Assembly (NCBI GenBank): GCA_021846145.1
Contig: JAJZCJ010000108.1
Location: 1-10,139, forward strand
Origin: Bacillota bacterium
GTDB lineage: Bacteria; Bacillota; Bacilli; Alicyclobacillales; SLC66
Length of the DNA: 10,139 nucleotides
Direction: 5' to 3'
Shown: positions 1 through 7,483 of the stretch, piece after piece
Numbering within the stretch: position 1 is the first letter of the stretch
Layout of the letters: each line of letters begins with the position of its first letter
Translations under genes and position numbers: made by a program
The notes under the pieces: model-generated
Databases searched by the model: none
What the model was told of the DNA's origin: nothing
Seen by the model: the letters and a program-made list of their open reading frames with translations, nothing else

Positions 1-678
1 GGTAATGCCAGTGTGGTGTTGATTCTTCAAAAACTTCAGCCCATATTTGCTATCTTCTTGGCAAGATGGATATTGAAAGAAAAACTACCTCGGCATTTTC
101 AGTGGTTTTTGCTAGTCGCACTTATTGGCACCTATCTTTTGACGTTCGGATTCTCAGCGCCTTCTGGATTATCGGACTTTCGAATTATCGGATCTCTCCT
201 GGCTATTGGCGCTGCCATATTATGGGGAGGATCTACAGTCATGGGCCGTCTGCTACTTAATCATATGAAATTCGAAACCGTCACGGCGGCTCGTTTTTTT
301 ATGGCATTGCCTTTGCTTTTTGCGATGGTGCTGTTTGCCAATCCGAACTGGACGCAGCTTGGTCAACATATTATCATTCCCGTTGCATTTTTGAATGTAT
401 TGTTTCAGGCGCTTTTCCCAAGTTTGATCAGTCTGTTGCTCTATTATAAGGGGCTGTCTACCACGAAGGCCTCCTATGCTACCATTGCAGAGCTTGCCTT
501 TCCTGCTACGGGACTGATCCTGAATTGGGTCGTGCTCCATCAGGGACTTACTTGGGGTCAATTTACTGGTTTCGCGATCATATGGCTTGTGGTGTTTCAA
601 ATTGCCAGGTACCAAGATCGAGATGTGAGTTCATTTGCTTATCCAGAAGTCGTAGCGGATGTCTCCTTGGAAGGATGA
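1..678 (+). CDS. EamA/DMT-family permease, C-terminal part (5' end outside window)
   Basis: This is an integral membrane transporter of the drug/metabolite transporter superfamily (EamA type), probably exporting an amino acid or other small metabolite; the substrate cannot be read from the sequence. The reading frame is open from base 1, and its first residues (GNAS, then LQKLQPIFAIFLA) match the end of the first EamA repeat. The gene therefore starts upstream and roughly the first 70-90 residues are missing. About 225 residues remain. They are almost entirely hydrophobic helices, and the second EamA repeat starts near residue 60 (IGSLLAIGAAILWGGSTV). A short polar tail follows the last helix (QIARYQDRDV). 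The gene ends in TGA and faces the chemoreceptor gene tail to tail with 4 bases between the stops; no terminator hairpin is visible there. The family is clear, the substrate is unknown. Confidence 0.85.
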   Translation, partial: GNASVVLILQKLQPIFAIFLARWILKEKLPRHFQWFLLVALIGTYLLTFGFSAPSGLSDFRIIGSLLAIGAAILWGGSTVMGRLLLNHMKFETVTAARFFMALPLLFAMVLFANPNWTQLGQHIIIPVAFLNVLFQALFPSLISLLLYYKGLSTTKASYATIAELAFPATGLILNWVVLHQGLTWGQFTGFAIIWLVVFQIARYQDRDVSSFAYPEVVADVSLEG

Positions 679-682
679 GTAT

Positions 683-2077
683 TTAGGCTAAAAAAGTGCC
701 GTGGAGAGAATCAATCACCTGTACCATCATCGGGCCGATCTCTTTATCAATCACTTGATATAAGCTTTCTGCTTTTTGTTGATTGCCATTTTTGTAAGTA
801 ATGATCATTTCTTGGGCGGTGTGATGAATTTTTTCATGATGCTGTTCCAGTTCGATAAATGCAGGGTGGTGTCCGAAAATGGGTTGGCCTTCACCATAAT
901 ACCATTTGCCTAAGCGGCACAAACGATGTTCGCCAATCTTTGCTTCATCTAATTTGGTCAAACCTTGCAGCATCGCGCGCAAATGCCAATTGAGGAGCAA
1001 ATGATCGGTCAACGCTAACTCCAGAAATTCATTGTGGTCAAAACCTAATCGATAGAGGCTATAGCGGCTCCGCACATCCTCTAGGCTATTGACTAGGGAA
1101 AATAAATCCGTGGCACTCGTGTGAATTTTAACTGACTCCTCTTGTGTGACGCCACTAAGTTCGGTTACCGTAGAAGCGATGTCCTGAAACACACTGGAGT
1201 GTTCTTGGATGGCAGGAGCCATTTGCCGCATTTGTTCATTGGAATGACTGATGTGAGTCAACATGGTATTAATCAGCGTTTTCGTCTCTTCTGAAATTTG
1301 ACTTGTTTTGTGCGTATCTTGGGTGAGCGAACCAAGCTCTCGGTTCGTATTTTTCGTGTCGGATTGAATGGTGTTGACTTGGTTTACCACTTCCGATACG
1401 GCTCGCTGTGTGTTGTCAGAAAGTTTTTTTACTTCGTTTGCCACCACACTAAACCCGCGCCCTTGTTCTCCTGCGCGAGCGGCCTCAATACTGGCGTTCA
1501 AAGCAAGCAAGTTCGTCTGTTCTGCAATTTCTCTGATGAGTTGGATCAAGTGGGTAATCGAGCTGATACTGCCAGTTAACTGCCCCATACGCTCCTGAAG
1601 CGTACCGACGACCACACCTAAATTTTGTGCCATGTTCGCCGATTCGGATACCTTCATGCTACTGGTAGAGGCGACTTCTTCAACTGAATGAATTTGTTCA
1701 TTCAGTTGAGTGGCATTCCCTGCAATTTCCTCAATGTTAGACGATAATTCTTCCACTGCGGCTGCAATGCGTTGCATGCCATTACTTAATTTCTTGCTGT
1801 CATCTGCTAGTTCGTGCAGACGGTTGTTTTGCTTGGCAGAAGAATTGATCGCTTGATTTAGTGAATTAGTGAGTGCAATGATGTCTCGCTCGTAATGATC
1901 CATGACGGCATTAAAAGCGGCCATGGCTGGCGGTGCTGTCGATGTCACGCTGACTCTCACCGACAGGTCACCTTTCGCCACTTTTTCTTGAAGTGATGTC
2001 CAATTTACGCTGGCTGCCAATGCGATATCTTCTGCATCAATGGGCAGCACAGAAGCGGTGTTTTTTTTTCGAAACAC
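683..2077 (-). CDS. Soluble methyl-accepting chemotaxis protein with C-terminal CZB zinc-binding domain
   Basis: This is a cytoplasmic chemoreceptor that would signal through CheA/CheW. It has 464 residues and no transmembrane segment or signal peptide. A HAMP-like stretch (about 27-75, with KGDLSVRV) is followed by a long coiled coil. The conserved signalling hairpin lies at about 181-219 ([20 protein letters not shown], then [16 protein letters not shown]). At the C-terminus (about 350-455) is a CZB domain with the expected [11 protein letters not shown] core; likely zinc ligands are His359, Cys387, His414 and His418. Known CZB receptors bind zinc, and some sense hypochlorous acid or zinc through the cysteine; applying that here is inference. 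The GTG start at 2077 is chosen because GAGGTG lies 5 bases upstream. The nearby ATG at 2082 is out of frame. Nine consecutive A residues sit in codons 3-6. No che genes are nearby, so this is an orphan receptor gene. Confidence 0.93.
   Translation of the reverse strand: MFRKKNTASVLPIDAEDIALAASVNWTSLQEKVAKGDLSVRVSVTSTAPPAMAAFNAVMDHYERDIIALTNSLNQAINSSAKQNNRLHELADDSKKLSNGMQRIAAAVEELSSNIEEIAGNATQLNEQIHSVEEVASTSSMKVSESANMAQNLGVVVGTLQERMGQLTGSISSITHLIQLIREIAEQTNLLALNASIEAARAGEQGRGFSVVANEVKKLSDNTQRAVSEVVNQVNTIQSDTKNTNRELGSLTQDTHKTSQISEETKTLINTMLTHISHSNEQMRQMAPAIQEHSSVFQDIASTVTELSGVTQEESVKIHTSATDLFSLVNSLEDVRSRYSLYRLGFDHNEFLELALTDHLLLNWHLRAMLQGLTKLDEAKIGEHRLCRLGKWYYGEGQPIFGHHPAFIELEQHHEKIHHTAQEMIITYKNGNQQKAESLYQVIDKEIGPMMVQVIDSLHGTFLA
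1680..1709. repeat. Perfect 13-bp inverted repeat inside the chemoreceptor gene
   Basis: Arms TCAACTGAATGAA (1680-1692) and TTCATTCAGTTGA (1697-1709) are exactly complementary around the 4-base loop TTTG. The element lies wholly within the coding region of the chemoreceptor, at the codons for residues LNEQIHSVE (about 125-133), in the coiled coil before the signalling hairpin. No T-run follows on either strand, so it is not a standard intrinsic terminator. It would form a strong stem-loop in the mRNA. Its role is unknown. Confidence 0.75.
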
Positions 2078-2136
2078 GTCATCACCTCAATGATAATATA
2101 ATCAGTATATATATTCCCCACTAATAATCACTGAAT

Positions 2137-2144
2137 ATATCGGA
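2137..2144 (-). promoter_or_regulatory. Possible sigma-D (motility) -10 element for the chemoreceptor gene
   Basis: On the - strand the sequence reads TCCGATAT, matching 7 of 8 positions of the sigma-D -10 consensus GCCGATAT used for motility and chemotaxis genes in Bacillus. It lies about 60 bases upstream of the chemoreceptor GTG start. The upstream TAAA element is poor: the nearest candidate is TAAT with a 17-base spacer instead of about 15. The region is very AT-rich, so chance matches are common. It is suggestive only because the downstream gene is a chemoreceptor. Confidence 0.35.
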
Positions 2145-2205
2145 TAATTTCTTCATCAATAATTAAATTATAAACTATGAATGACAATAAACAATTGTCG
2201 TAATT

Positions 2206-2235
2206 TTGTAGAAAGTGTAGCCGTTCTGTTATGCT
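2206..2235 (+). promoter_or_regulatory. Candidate sigma-A promoter for the Xaa-Pro peptidase gene
   Basis: TTGTAG (2206-2211) and TATGCT (2230-2235) are separated by 18 bases. The -10 box is extended by TG at 2227-2228. The expected start of transcription near 2242 leaves a leader of about 40 bases before the ATG at 2282. It lies in the divergent AT-rich spacer shared with the chemoreceptor gene. Confidence 0.45.
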
Positions 2236-2281
2236 AGTGAATACAAGATCGTAGCGTTTGATTTTAGAGAGGGGTAATTCT

Positions 2282-3532
2282 ATGGCAATCAACGAATATG
2301 TGGCGCGGCGGGGGATTTTACATTCTACTATGCCAAATTCCAGTGTATTGGTGATGTTTTCAGGAACAGCTCCAAGCAAGTCAGCGGATGAACAATACTT
2401 GTATACCGTTCCCAGAAATTTTTATTATTTGACTGGTCTTGCTCGTGAACGATTTATCTACCTAGCGGAAAAAAATAATGATCAAATTCAAGAGCTGATT
2501 TTTATTGAAAAACCTGATCCTGCAAAAGAAAAATGGACCGGGTATCGGATGCGTGAAGAAGCAGTGCGCGCAGTTTCTGGGATTGAAAAGGTGGTCTATG
2601 AGGAGGATTTTGCGACCTTTGTGAATCGCTTATTGTTGCAGGGGAATTATGCCGAGGTGTACATGGATCTGGAATCTCGTGACATAGAAGGCCCGCTCTC
2701 ACATTCACAACAGTATGCCCAGCAATTACACATGCATCATCCGTACTTAGCCATTCGTAATGCATATCCTGTGATTGCCAATATGAGGCGGATAAAATCT
2801 GATCAAGAAGTGCAACTGCTAAAAAAGGCGATTGCTATCACTGCGGACGGATTAACCAATTTGTGGAATAATGCCCGTCCTGGAATGACAGAGTACCAAC
2901 TAGAGGCGCATTTTAATTTTTCATTAAAAATGGCTGGTGTAACAGATTTTGCTTTTCCTAGCATTGTGGCCTCAGGAGCTAATGCTACCATTTTGCATTA
3001 TGTGGAAAATAACAGAGATGCTCAGGACGGGGAACTGGTGCTGCTCGACCTTGGGGCACAGTTTGGTTACTACGCGGCAGACATTAGTCGCACCTTTCCG
3101 ATTAACGGCAAATTTAGTCCTCGTCAAAAAGAGTTGTACGAGATCGTTTTAAAGACGCAATTAGCGGTGATTGATGCGATCAAACCTGGATTTCCGATGA
3201 AAGAACTGAATGAGATTGCCAAAAAGGTGTTGACTGAAGAGTTGTTGCGCATTGGGCTCATTGCTGATGCAAGTGAGCTTGGCAATTACTATTATCACCG
3301 TGTTAGTCACTTTTTGGGACTGGATACGCATGATGTGGGCGTGTATGACGGTGAACTGCAACCGGGGATGGTGATTACGGTGGAACCTGGCCTATACGTG
3401 GCAAACGAACAGATCGGCATTCGCATTGAGGACGACGTACTTGTCACCGAAGCGGGGGCAGAAGTGTTGTCCCATGCCATTCCAAAACAAGTAGCTGACA
3501 TTGAAGCTGTCATGGCCTCTGGTTTGAACTAG
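2282..3532 (+). CDS. pepP: Xaa-Pro aminopeptidase (M24B family, aminopeptidase P)
   Basis: This is a metallopeptidase that removes an N-terminal residue preceding proline, acting in the cytoplasm in peptide turnover. It has 416 residues, close to the usual aminopeptidase P length. An N-terminal AMP_N domain (about 1-125, with NFYYLTGL) precedes a C-terminal pita-bread catalytic domain. The five expected dinuclear metal ligands are visible: Asp256 (LLDLGAQ), Asp267 (YAADISRTFP), His343 (VSHFLGLDTHD), Glu368 (TVEPGLY) and Glu383 (RIEDDV). His350 matches the second-shell histidine. The ATG at 2282 is preferred over an in-frame TTG at 2258 because GAGAGGGG ends 7 bases before it; the TTG lies upstream of that site. 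It has no overlap with the secreted propeller gene 71 bases downstream. No clear terminator lies between them, so read-through is possible. The enzyme class is firm; the symbol is given by family resemblance. Confidence 0.93.
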   Translation: MAINEYVARRGILHSTMPNSSVLVMFSGTAPSKSADEQYLYTVPRNFYYLTGLARERFIYLAEKNNDQIQELIFIEKPDPAKEKWTGYRMREEAVRAVSGIEKVVYEEDFATFVNRLLLQGNYAEVYMDLESRDIEGPLSHSQQYAQQLHMHHPYLAIRNAYPVIANMRRIKSDQEVQLLKKAIAITADGLTNLWNNARPGMTEYQLEAHFNFSLKMAGVTDFAFPSIVASGANATILHYVENNRDAQDGELVLLDLGAQFGYYAADISRTFPINGKFSPRQKELYEIVLKTQLAVIDAIKPGFPMKELNEIAKKVLTEELLRIGLIADASELGNYYYHRVSHFLGLDTHDVGVYDGELQPGMVITVEPGLYVANEQIGIRIEDDVLVTEAGAEVLSHAIPKQVADIEAVMASGLN

Positions 3533-3555
3533 TGTCCTGATGGTGTTGTAACCTC

Positions 3556-3602
3556 AATGCGTCCGCTTTCGTCTATCAGTATCATGACAAGGGGGACGCA
3601 TT
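3556..3602 (+). promoter_or_regulatory. Inverted repeat covering the ribosome binding site of the propeller gene
   Basis: AATGCGTCC (3556-3564) and GGACGCATT (3594-3602) are perfect 9-bp complements separated by 29 bases. The right arm includes the last two G of the AAGGGGG ribosome binding site (3589-3595) and the spacer up to the base before the GTG start at 3604. If the stem forms in the mRNA it would mask translation initiation. There is no T-run, so it does not look like a terminator for the peptidase gene. I see no known riboswitch class. Confidence 0.4.
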
Positions 3603-3603
3603 A

Positions 3604-5508
3604 GTGATGAAACGATCGCTCACATTGGTTGTCGCCGTCGCACTCACGTCTATTGTTGTGGCAGGTGGCGGCGACCGTTTTGTACACGCTGCTTCGGCAT
3701 CATTGCCGACTGTACAGGCTTACTTGCAGACGAACCATGCTCCCCTACTTACGGGGGTTGGTTTTGCCAAGCCTAAACTTGGTTGGGTTGTTGGCAACGG
3801 CGTGATTTTACGCACGGTAGATGGTGGCACTCATTTTACGCCTCAGTATCATACTTCACTTACTCTTCAATCCATTCAGGTGTTAAATGCAAGTGACGTG
3901 GTGGCTTGGGGAGGCAACCGGTACGTGATCACCACAGACGGTGGCAGACACTGGCGAACGGCTGTCCATCCAGGCAGTAAGGCGACGGGCAACGTCCCCA
4001 TCGCCAGTGTGCACTTTGTCACGCCAAAATTGGGGTATCTACTTGTCGGCGCGTATGGTAGTGTTGCATCGCTATACCAAACAATGGATGGGGGCCTGCG
4101 TTGGAAGCAGATCGCCATCCCGCCATCCACGGTTTGCGCAGCGTTTTCCAATGTTCGCGACGGCTGGTTGGTAACCACCTCTACCAATACGCACATTGGA
4201 GGCTTCTATCACACTGTTGACGGTGGCGCACACTGGGTGAAGACGCAAACCGAGTCTGCCACGATTTACTGGTATTTAGCGGGTGCGACGATTTATCCAA
4301 CTGGGGCGCACGAGGCGTATGCGCAGGTGGTCGCGCAAGGCGGGATGTCACAATCGTCATACACTATTTTTCACACTATAAATGGTACAAAATGGACACC
4401 TGTGCTTGGTATCTCAACGGCAGGCAGCGGTCCTGCGCCGGGAGTGGGCAAGATCAAGGTGGCGACAGGCCCGGGATATGACGCAGGGCCGATGGCTGTG
4501 ATTGGTCGCAACGACATCAAGGTGATGGGCGGCATGGAGGCCACTGGCATAGGTACGGTGAGTCTAGCGACGTCCAGCGATGGGGGCAATAAATGGACGA
4601 GTTATTCGCCTATACCGGGTGCTAACGGCTACATTGCGCTGGGGTCAACAATGTCTTTTGTGAACGCAAGTGATGGCTGGTTGTTGGATGAAGGTATCGG
4701 TAGCTCAGTGTTGCTGCACACCATCAATGGCGGCGCGTCGTGGCAAGGGGTGTATCCGCGGCCTGAACAGTGGCCTGTCATGGGTGTTGCTTTTGTAAGT
4801 TCGCAAGTGGGCTATGGTCTTGGTGTGGTGGGCAATGTAAATCAGGTGTTAAAAACGATGGATGGCGGACGTACTTGGCAGCGCTATGCGCAACTTCCTG
4901 TCACACATGCTACGCCGTATGTTGGTTCGTTTTATGGTCAGGGCATCGCTGTTGTTGGGCAACGTGGCATGGCGGTGGGTGGCGATGGCCGACTGTATCA
5001 GTCTCGTGACGGGGGCAAGCTGTGGCATTTGCGGTCAACTCCGCATGCGGGTGGGCGTGTGGTGAGTGTATATCTCACCACGGGAACTAGGTGGGAGGTA
5101 ATTAACACACCAAATGGCGTGTATCGCTCCCGGAATAATGGTGCATCGTGGAGCGTGTCGACAGTCGGTAATGCTGCATCTGGTGGTGGCGCTTGGATGC
5201 AAGCGATCAATCAGGTGTCCAATCGGGTGCTACAAGGTGGAATCAATCAATTTGGAGCGAACGATGGGTGGGCTTCATTTGCAGGTGCCCATGGATCTGT
5301 CGCGTGGTTGCAAGCTGTAAATGGCGAAGGATTTCTCAAATCCAATGATAGCGGGCACCAATGGACAGCGTATAAACTTTCTCAAAACGTGCCGCTAATG
5401 GTGGGAAACATCAGTTTTTTGAATGAAAATCACGGTTGGCTTTGGACGGTAGATGCAAAATTGTTCACGACCACAGATGGTGGGCAGCATTGGATGCAGA
5501 TACAATGA
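3604..5508 (+). CDS. Secreted beta-propeller protein with twelve Asp-box (BNR/Ycf48-like) repeats
   Basis: This is a predicted exported protein of 634 residues. It begins with a signal peptide: basic MMKR, a hydrophobic stretch LTLVVAVALTSIVVAGG, and a likely cleavage near VHAASA (about residues 27-32). The mature part carries twelve Asp-box motifs of the form T-x-D-G-G-x-x-W, starting near residues 71, 110, 160, 204, 258, 324, 373, 418, 467, 509, 580 and 623. Box 5 is one residue short (TINGTKW), and boxes 10 and 11 are degenerate. Several repeats also carry the upstream GW/GY strand typical of Ycf48/Hcf136-like proteins (PKLGWVVG, ASDGWLLD, ANDGWASF). Twelve blades suggest two six-bladed propellers. 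In phototrophs the family assembles photosystem II; no photosynthesis genes are here, so that role should not be transferred. Sialidase activity is also unsupported, as I see no catalytic arginine triad. AAGGGGG precedes the tandem starts GTG (3604) and ATG (3607); either could be used. Extracellular function unknown. Confidence 0.88.
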   Translation: MMKRSLTLVVAVALTSIVVAGGGDRFVHAASASLPTVQAYLQTNHAPLLTGVGFAKPKLGWVVGNGVILRTVDGGTHFTPQYHTSLTLQSIQVLNASDVVAWGGNRYVITTDGGRHWRTAVHPGSKATGNVPIASVHFVTPKLGYLLVGAYGSVASLYQTMDGGLRWKQIAIPPSTVCAAFSNVRDGWLVTTSTNTHIGGFYHTVDGGAHWVKTQTESATIYWYLAGATIYPTGAHEAYAQVVAQGGMSQSSYTIFHTINGTKWTPVLGISTAGSGPAPGVGKIKVATGPGYDAGPMAVIGRNDIKVMGGMEATGIGTVSLATSSDGGNKWTSYSPIPGANGYIALGSTMSFVNASDGWLLDEGIGSSVLLHTINGGASWQGVYPRPEQWPVMGVAFVSSQVGYGLGVVGNVNQVLKTMDGGRTWQRYAQLPVTHATPYVGSFYGQGIAVVGQRGMAVGGDGRLYQSRDGGKLWHLRSTPHAGGRVVSVYLTTGTRWEVINTPNGVYRSRNNGASWSVSTVGNAASGGGAWMQAINQVSNRVLQGGINQFGANDGWASFAGAHGSVAWLQAVNGEGFLKSNDSGHQWTAYKLSQNVPLMVGNISFLNENHGWLWTVDAKLFTTTDGGQHWMQIQ

Positions 5509-5517
5509 GTAAGTTTG

Positions 5518-5555
5518 CCCCTTCACTATGCCTCTAGCGAAGGGGACTGATTTTT
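5518..5555 (+). terminator. Possible terminator after the propeller gene
   Basis: CCCCTTC (5518-5524) pairs with GAAGGGG (5539-5545), and after one mismatch CTA pairs with TAG inside the loop. A run of five T lies at 5551-5555, five bases past the stem, farther than in a canonical intrinsic terminator. The stem covers the last codons and stop of the convergent exporter gene, so it could equally be coincidental or act on both transcripts. No T-run exists on the - strand side. Confidence 0.4.
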
Positions 5556-6959
5556 GCGATTCCGAAGTAGCGAGAGAGCGGCTCCTGCTAAACTGGTGAT
5601 CGCAGACGCCCAAAAAACGGTGTGCAAGGCTTCTACAAATCCAGCCGAGGAATGAGCTAGCGCGGGATGGAGATGCGCTATGGCATGTAAGCGTCCATTA
5701 AAGAGGGCGACAGACATGGCGATGCCCACCACCATTCCTAAGTTGCGAACCAGCGCATTGAAGCCACCAGCGATACCGAGTTTGGTTCTGGGGACGGAGG
5801 CCATGATGCTTGAGTTGTTGGGGGATTGGAACATGCCTTGGCCAAGACCGAAAACAGCTAAATGCAACGCGATCAACCAAAATCCGACGTGACTACCGAG
5901 CAGGCTGAGGGAAATAAATCCGAGGGCGTTGATGATCAGCCCTCCCGTTGCCAGCACCACCGAACCAATGTGATCAGATAACCACCCAGATAGCGGAGCG
6001 ACGACGACCATGACCAGTGGATTGGCGACCATGGCAAGCCCCACGGTGGTGGCCGAAAAGTGTAGCACCTCTTGCATATAAAAAGGAATCATGATGGTGG
6101 TGGTAAAAAGCGAGATGAAAGACAAGAATCCTGCTCCCGTGCCGGCGCTAAAGGTGCGGATTTTGTATAAAGACAAGTCGAGCATCGGATCTTTTGCCCT
6201 GCGTTCTTGAAGCAAAAAGGCCATCAACAGGAGCATGGATACGGCCAGCGCGACAAGTGTTTGCAGGGAAGCCCAGCCCCATGATTCTCCGTTGGATATC
6301 GTGTACAGCAAAATGACAATGCCTAACATAAACAACAAAGAACCCATGAAGTCAAAAGATTTGTCGATGGGCGTCCCTTTTTCCTTAGGTAAAATCCAAA
6401 GTGAGAACATAAATCCAATGATCCCGATAGGTACGTTAACCCAAAAAATCGATGGCCAGCCAAGCGAATCGATCAATAGACCGCCGATGGCAGGGCCTGC
6501 AAGTGATCCAAGTGACACCATCATGCCAGTAATGCCAAGTGCCCGTCCGCGTTCGCTTGTTCCAAAAGTTTGAGCAACGATGCCTTGGCTGTTAGCCATC
6601 AGTAGGGCAGCACCGAAGGCTTGGGCAATACGTGATAGGATCAACCAAGTGATAGTGGGGGATAAACTACATAGTAAGGAACCGATAGAAAACACAATGA
6701 AACCAACGTTGTACACTCGGCCTTTGCCAATTGCGTCTGAGATTTTCCCGACTAGTGGTAGCAGGGAACTAATCGTCAGCAAATAAGCGGTGACCACCCA
6801 CTGCACTGACTGTAAGCTAATATGTAAAGAGCCGGAAATGGTGGGTAGCGCCACGTTGGCAATGCTGCCGTCGAGTGTCGCCATAAACGTGCCAATTGAC
6901 ACGTTGGCAAGAATCCACCATCTGCGAGGGTTTAATGGTGCGTGCATTGCGTCGATCAT
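5526..6959 (-). CDS. MFS drug/metabolite exporter, DHA2 family (EmrB/QacA type, 14 helices)
   Basis: This is a proton-driven exporter in the cytoplasmic membrane, probably for drugs or other hydrophobic compounds; the substrate cannot be told. Its 477 residues are typical of the 14-helix DHA2 family. The first helix carries the family motif (FMATLDGSIANVALPTI, about 24-40). MFS motif A between helices 2 and 3 reads GKISDAIGKGRVYN. A conserved GPAIGGLLIDSLGWPSIFWV stretch (about 155-175) corresponds to helix 5 and the following loop. The second half repeats the pattern (LSGWLSDHIG near 325). The ATG at 6959 is chosen because AAGGAG lies 9 bases upstream; the internal Met5 would be too far from it. 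It is transcribed alone, divergent from the UPF0145 gene. No adjacent TetR, MarR or EmrA-like gene is present, so its regulator and any partner lie elsewhere. Confidence 0.92.
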   Translation of the reverse strand: MIDAMHAPLNPRRWWILANVSIGTFMATLDGSIANVALPTISGSLHISLQSVQWVVTAYLLTISSLLPLVGKISDAIGKGRVYNVGFIVFSIGSLLCSLSPTITWLILSRIAQAFGAALLMANSQGIVAQTFGTSERGRALGITGMMVSLGSLAGPAIGGLLIDSLGWPSIFWVNVPIGIIGFMFSLWILPKEKGTPIDKSFDFMGSLLFMLGIVILLYTISNGESWGWASLQTLVALAVSMLLLMAFLLQERRAKDPMLDLSLYKIRTFSAGTGAGFLSFISLFTTTIMIPFYMQEVLHFSATTVGLAMVANPLVMVVVAPLSGWLSDHIGSVVLATGGLIINALGFISLSLLGSHVGFWLIALHLAVFGLGQGMFQSPNNSSIMASVPRTKLGIAGGFNALVRNLGMVVGIAMSVALFNGRLHAIAHLHPALAHSSAGFVEALHTVFWASAITSLAGAALSLLRNRKNQSPSLEA

Positions 6960-7040
6960 GGATTGTTACTCCTTGTGATTATAGTAAGGATGATGAACGA
7001 AAATAGATAGTATTACCATAACAAAGTACGGGCTAAGAGC

Positions 7041-7052
7041 GCAAGTGCTTGC
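7041..7052. promoter_or_regulatory. Small dyad in the exporter/UPF0145 divergent spacer
   Basis: GCAAG (7041-7045) and CTTGC (7048-7052) form a compact 5-bp inverted repeat with a 2-base centre, in the 200-base spacer between two divergent genes. It overlaps a weak - strand promoter candidate for the exporter: TTGCGC at 7044-7039 and TATGGT at 7020-7015, 18 bases apart. Such a dyad could bind a repressor, but it is short enough to occur by chance. Nothing else stands out in the spacer apart from the + strand promoter candidate. Confidence 0.2.
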
Positions 7053-7095
7053 TTTCAAAACGGTGGCATTCATGCGTTTGCAGGTTTCGCGGTGG

Positions 7096-7124
7096 TTTAG
7101 AATTAATAAGTGCTGTGCTAAAAT
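7096..7124 (+). promoter_or_regulatory. Candidate sigma-A promoter for the UPF0145/small membrane protein operon
   Basis: TTTAGA (7096-7101) and TAAAAT (7119-7124) are 17 bases apart, with an extended -10 TG at 7116-7117. Transcription would start near 7131 and leave a leader of about 29 bases before the ATG at 7160, which carries the ribosome binding site AGAGGTG (7147-7153). Confidence 0.5.
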
Positions 7125-7159
7125 GGCTCTAGCAATTGTTTGCGAAAGAGGTGTGCTGT

Positions 7160-7480
7160 ATGCTTGTCGTGACCACGGAAAATATCGCTGGGTTCAAGGT
7201 GGAAAAAGTGCTTGGTCAGGCTTTCGGTGTAGTGGTAAGAAGTCGTGGTGTTGGCGGGAATTTGGTGGCAAGTTTGCGTAGTATCGTCGGCGGCGAAATT
7301 AAAGAATATACGGAGTTGCTCGTGGATGCTCGCCGTTCTGCTGTTGATCGCCTCGTGGCGAACGCCCATGCCATGGGGGCGAATGCGGTCGTGATGATGC
7401 GCTTTGATTCGAGTGAAATCGGACAGACTATGTCAGAAATTGTGGCCTATGGCACGGCTGTGATCGTGAGTGAGGGATAG
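7160..7480 (+). CDS. UPF0145/YbjQ-family protein
   Basis: This is a 106-residue cytoplasmic protein of the widespread UPF0145 (YbjQ) family. Family databases call it a putative heavy-metal-binding domain, but I know of no firm biochemical function. The family pattern runs the whole length: an N-terminal MLVVTTENIAGF strand, then GVVVRSRGVGGNLVASLRSI, then VGGEIKEYTELLVDAR, then A-x-GANAVVMMRFD, and finally MSEIVAYGTAV. There is no signal peptide or transmembrane segment. There is also no cysteine and only one histidine (about residue 70), which does not favour a classical metal site. The ATG at 7160 is chosen over an in-frame TTG at 7136 because AGAGGTG ends 6 bases upstream of it. A small membrane protein follows 3 bases after its stop, so the two are very likely co-translated and may work together. 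Confidence 0.9.
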   Translation: MLVVTTENIAGFKVEKVLGQAFGVVVRSRGVGGNLVASLRSIVGGEIKEYTELLVDARRSAVDRLVANAHAMGANAVVMMRFDSSEIGQTMSEIVAYGTAVIVSEG

Positions 7481-7483
7481 ATT

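Noticed and set aside
253..615. A 120-residue open frame antisense to the permease gene
   Set aside because: The sense frame is a clear membrane transporter; the antisense product is charged and low in pattern, with no start signal.
2128..2379. An 83-residue open frame on the - strand across the chemoreceptor/peptidase spacer
   Set aside because: It runs antisense through the first codons of the peptidase gene and its promoter candidate, has no ribosome binding site I can see, and has no recognisable protein pattern.
3876..4196. A 106-residue open frame antisense to the propeller gene
   Set aside because: It is a shadow of the repeated Asp-box codons; its composition (many Pro, Ser and Thr) is what the reverse strand of Gly/Trp-rich repeats gives.
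3604..5508. Sialidase function for the propeller protein, suggested by its Asp boxes
   Set aside because: Asp boxes are structural and occur in many propellers; no arginine triad or catalytic Tyr/Glu arrangement is recognisable.
6978..6983. A perfect TATAAT on the - strand just upstream of the exporter gene
   Set aside because: A transcript from it would start within the exporter's ribosome binding site (6974-6969), and no good -35 lies 17 bases upstream, so it is probably chance.
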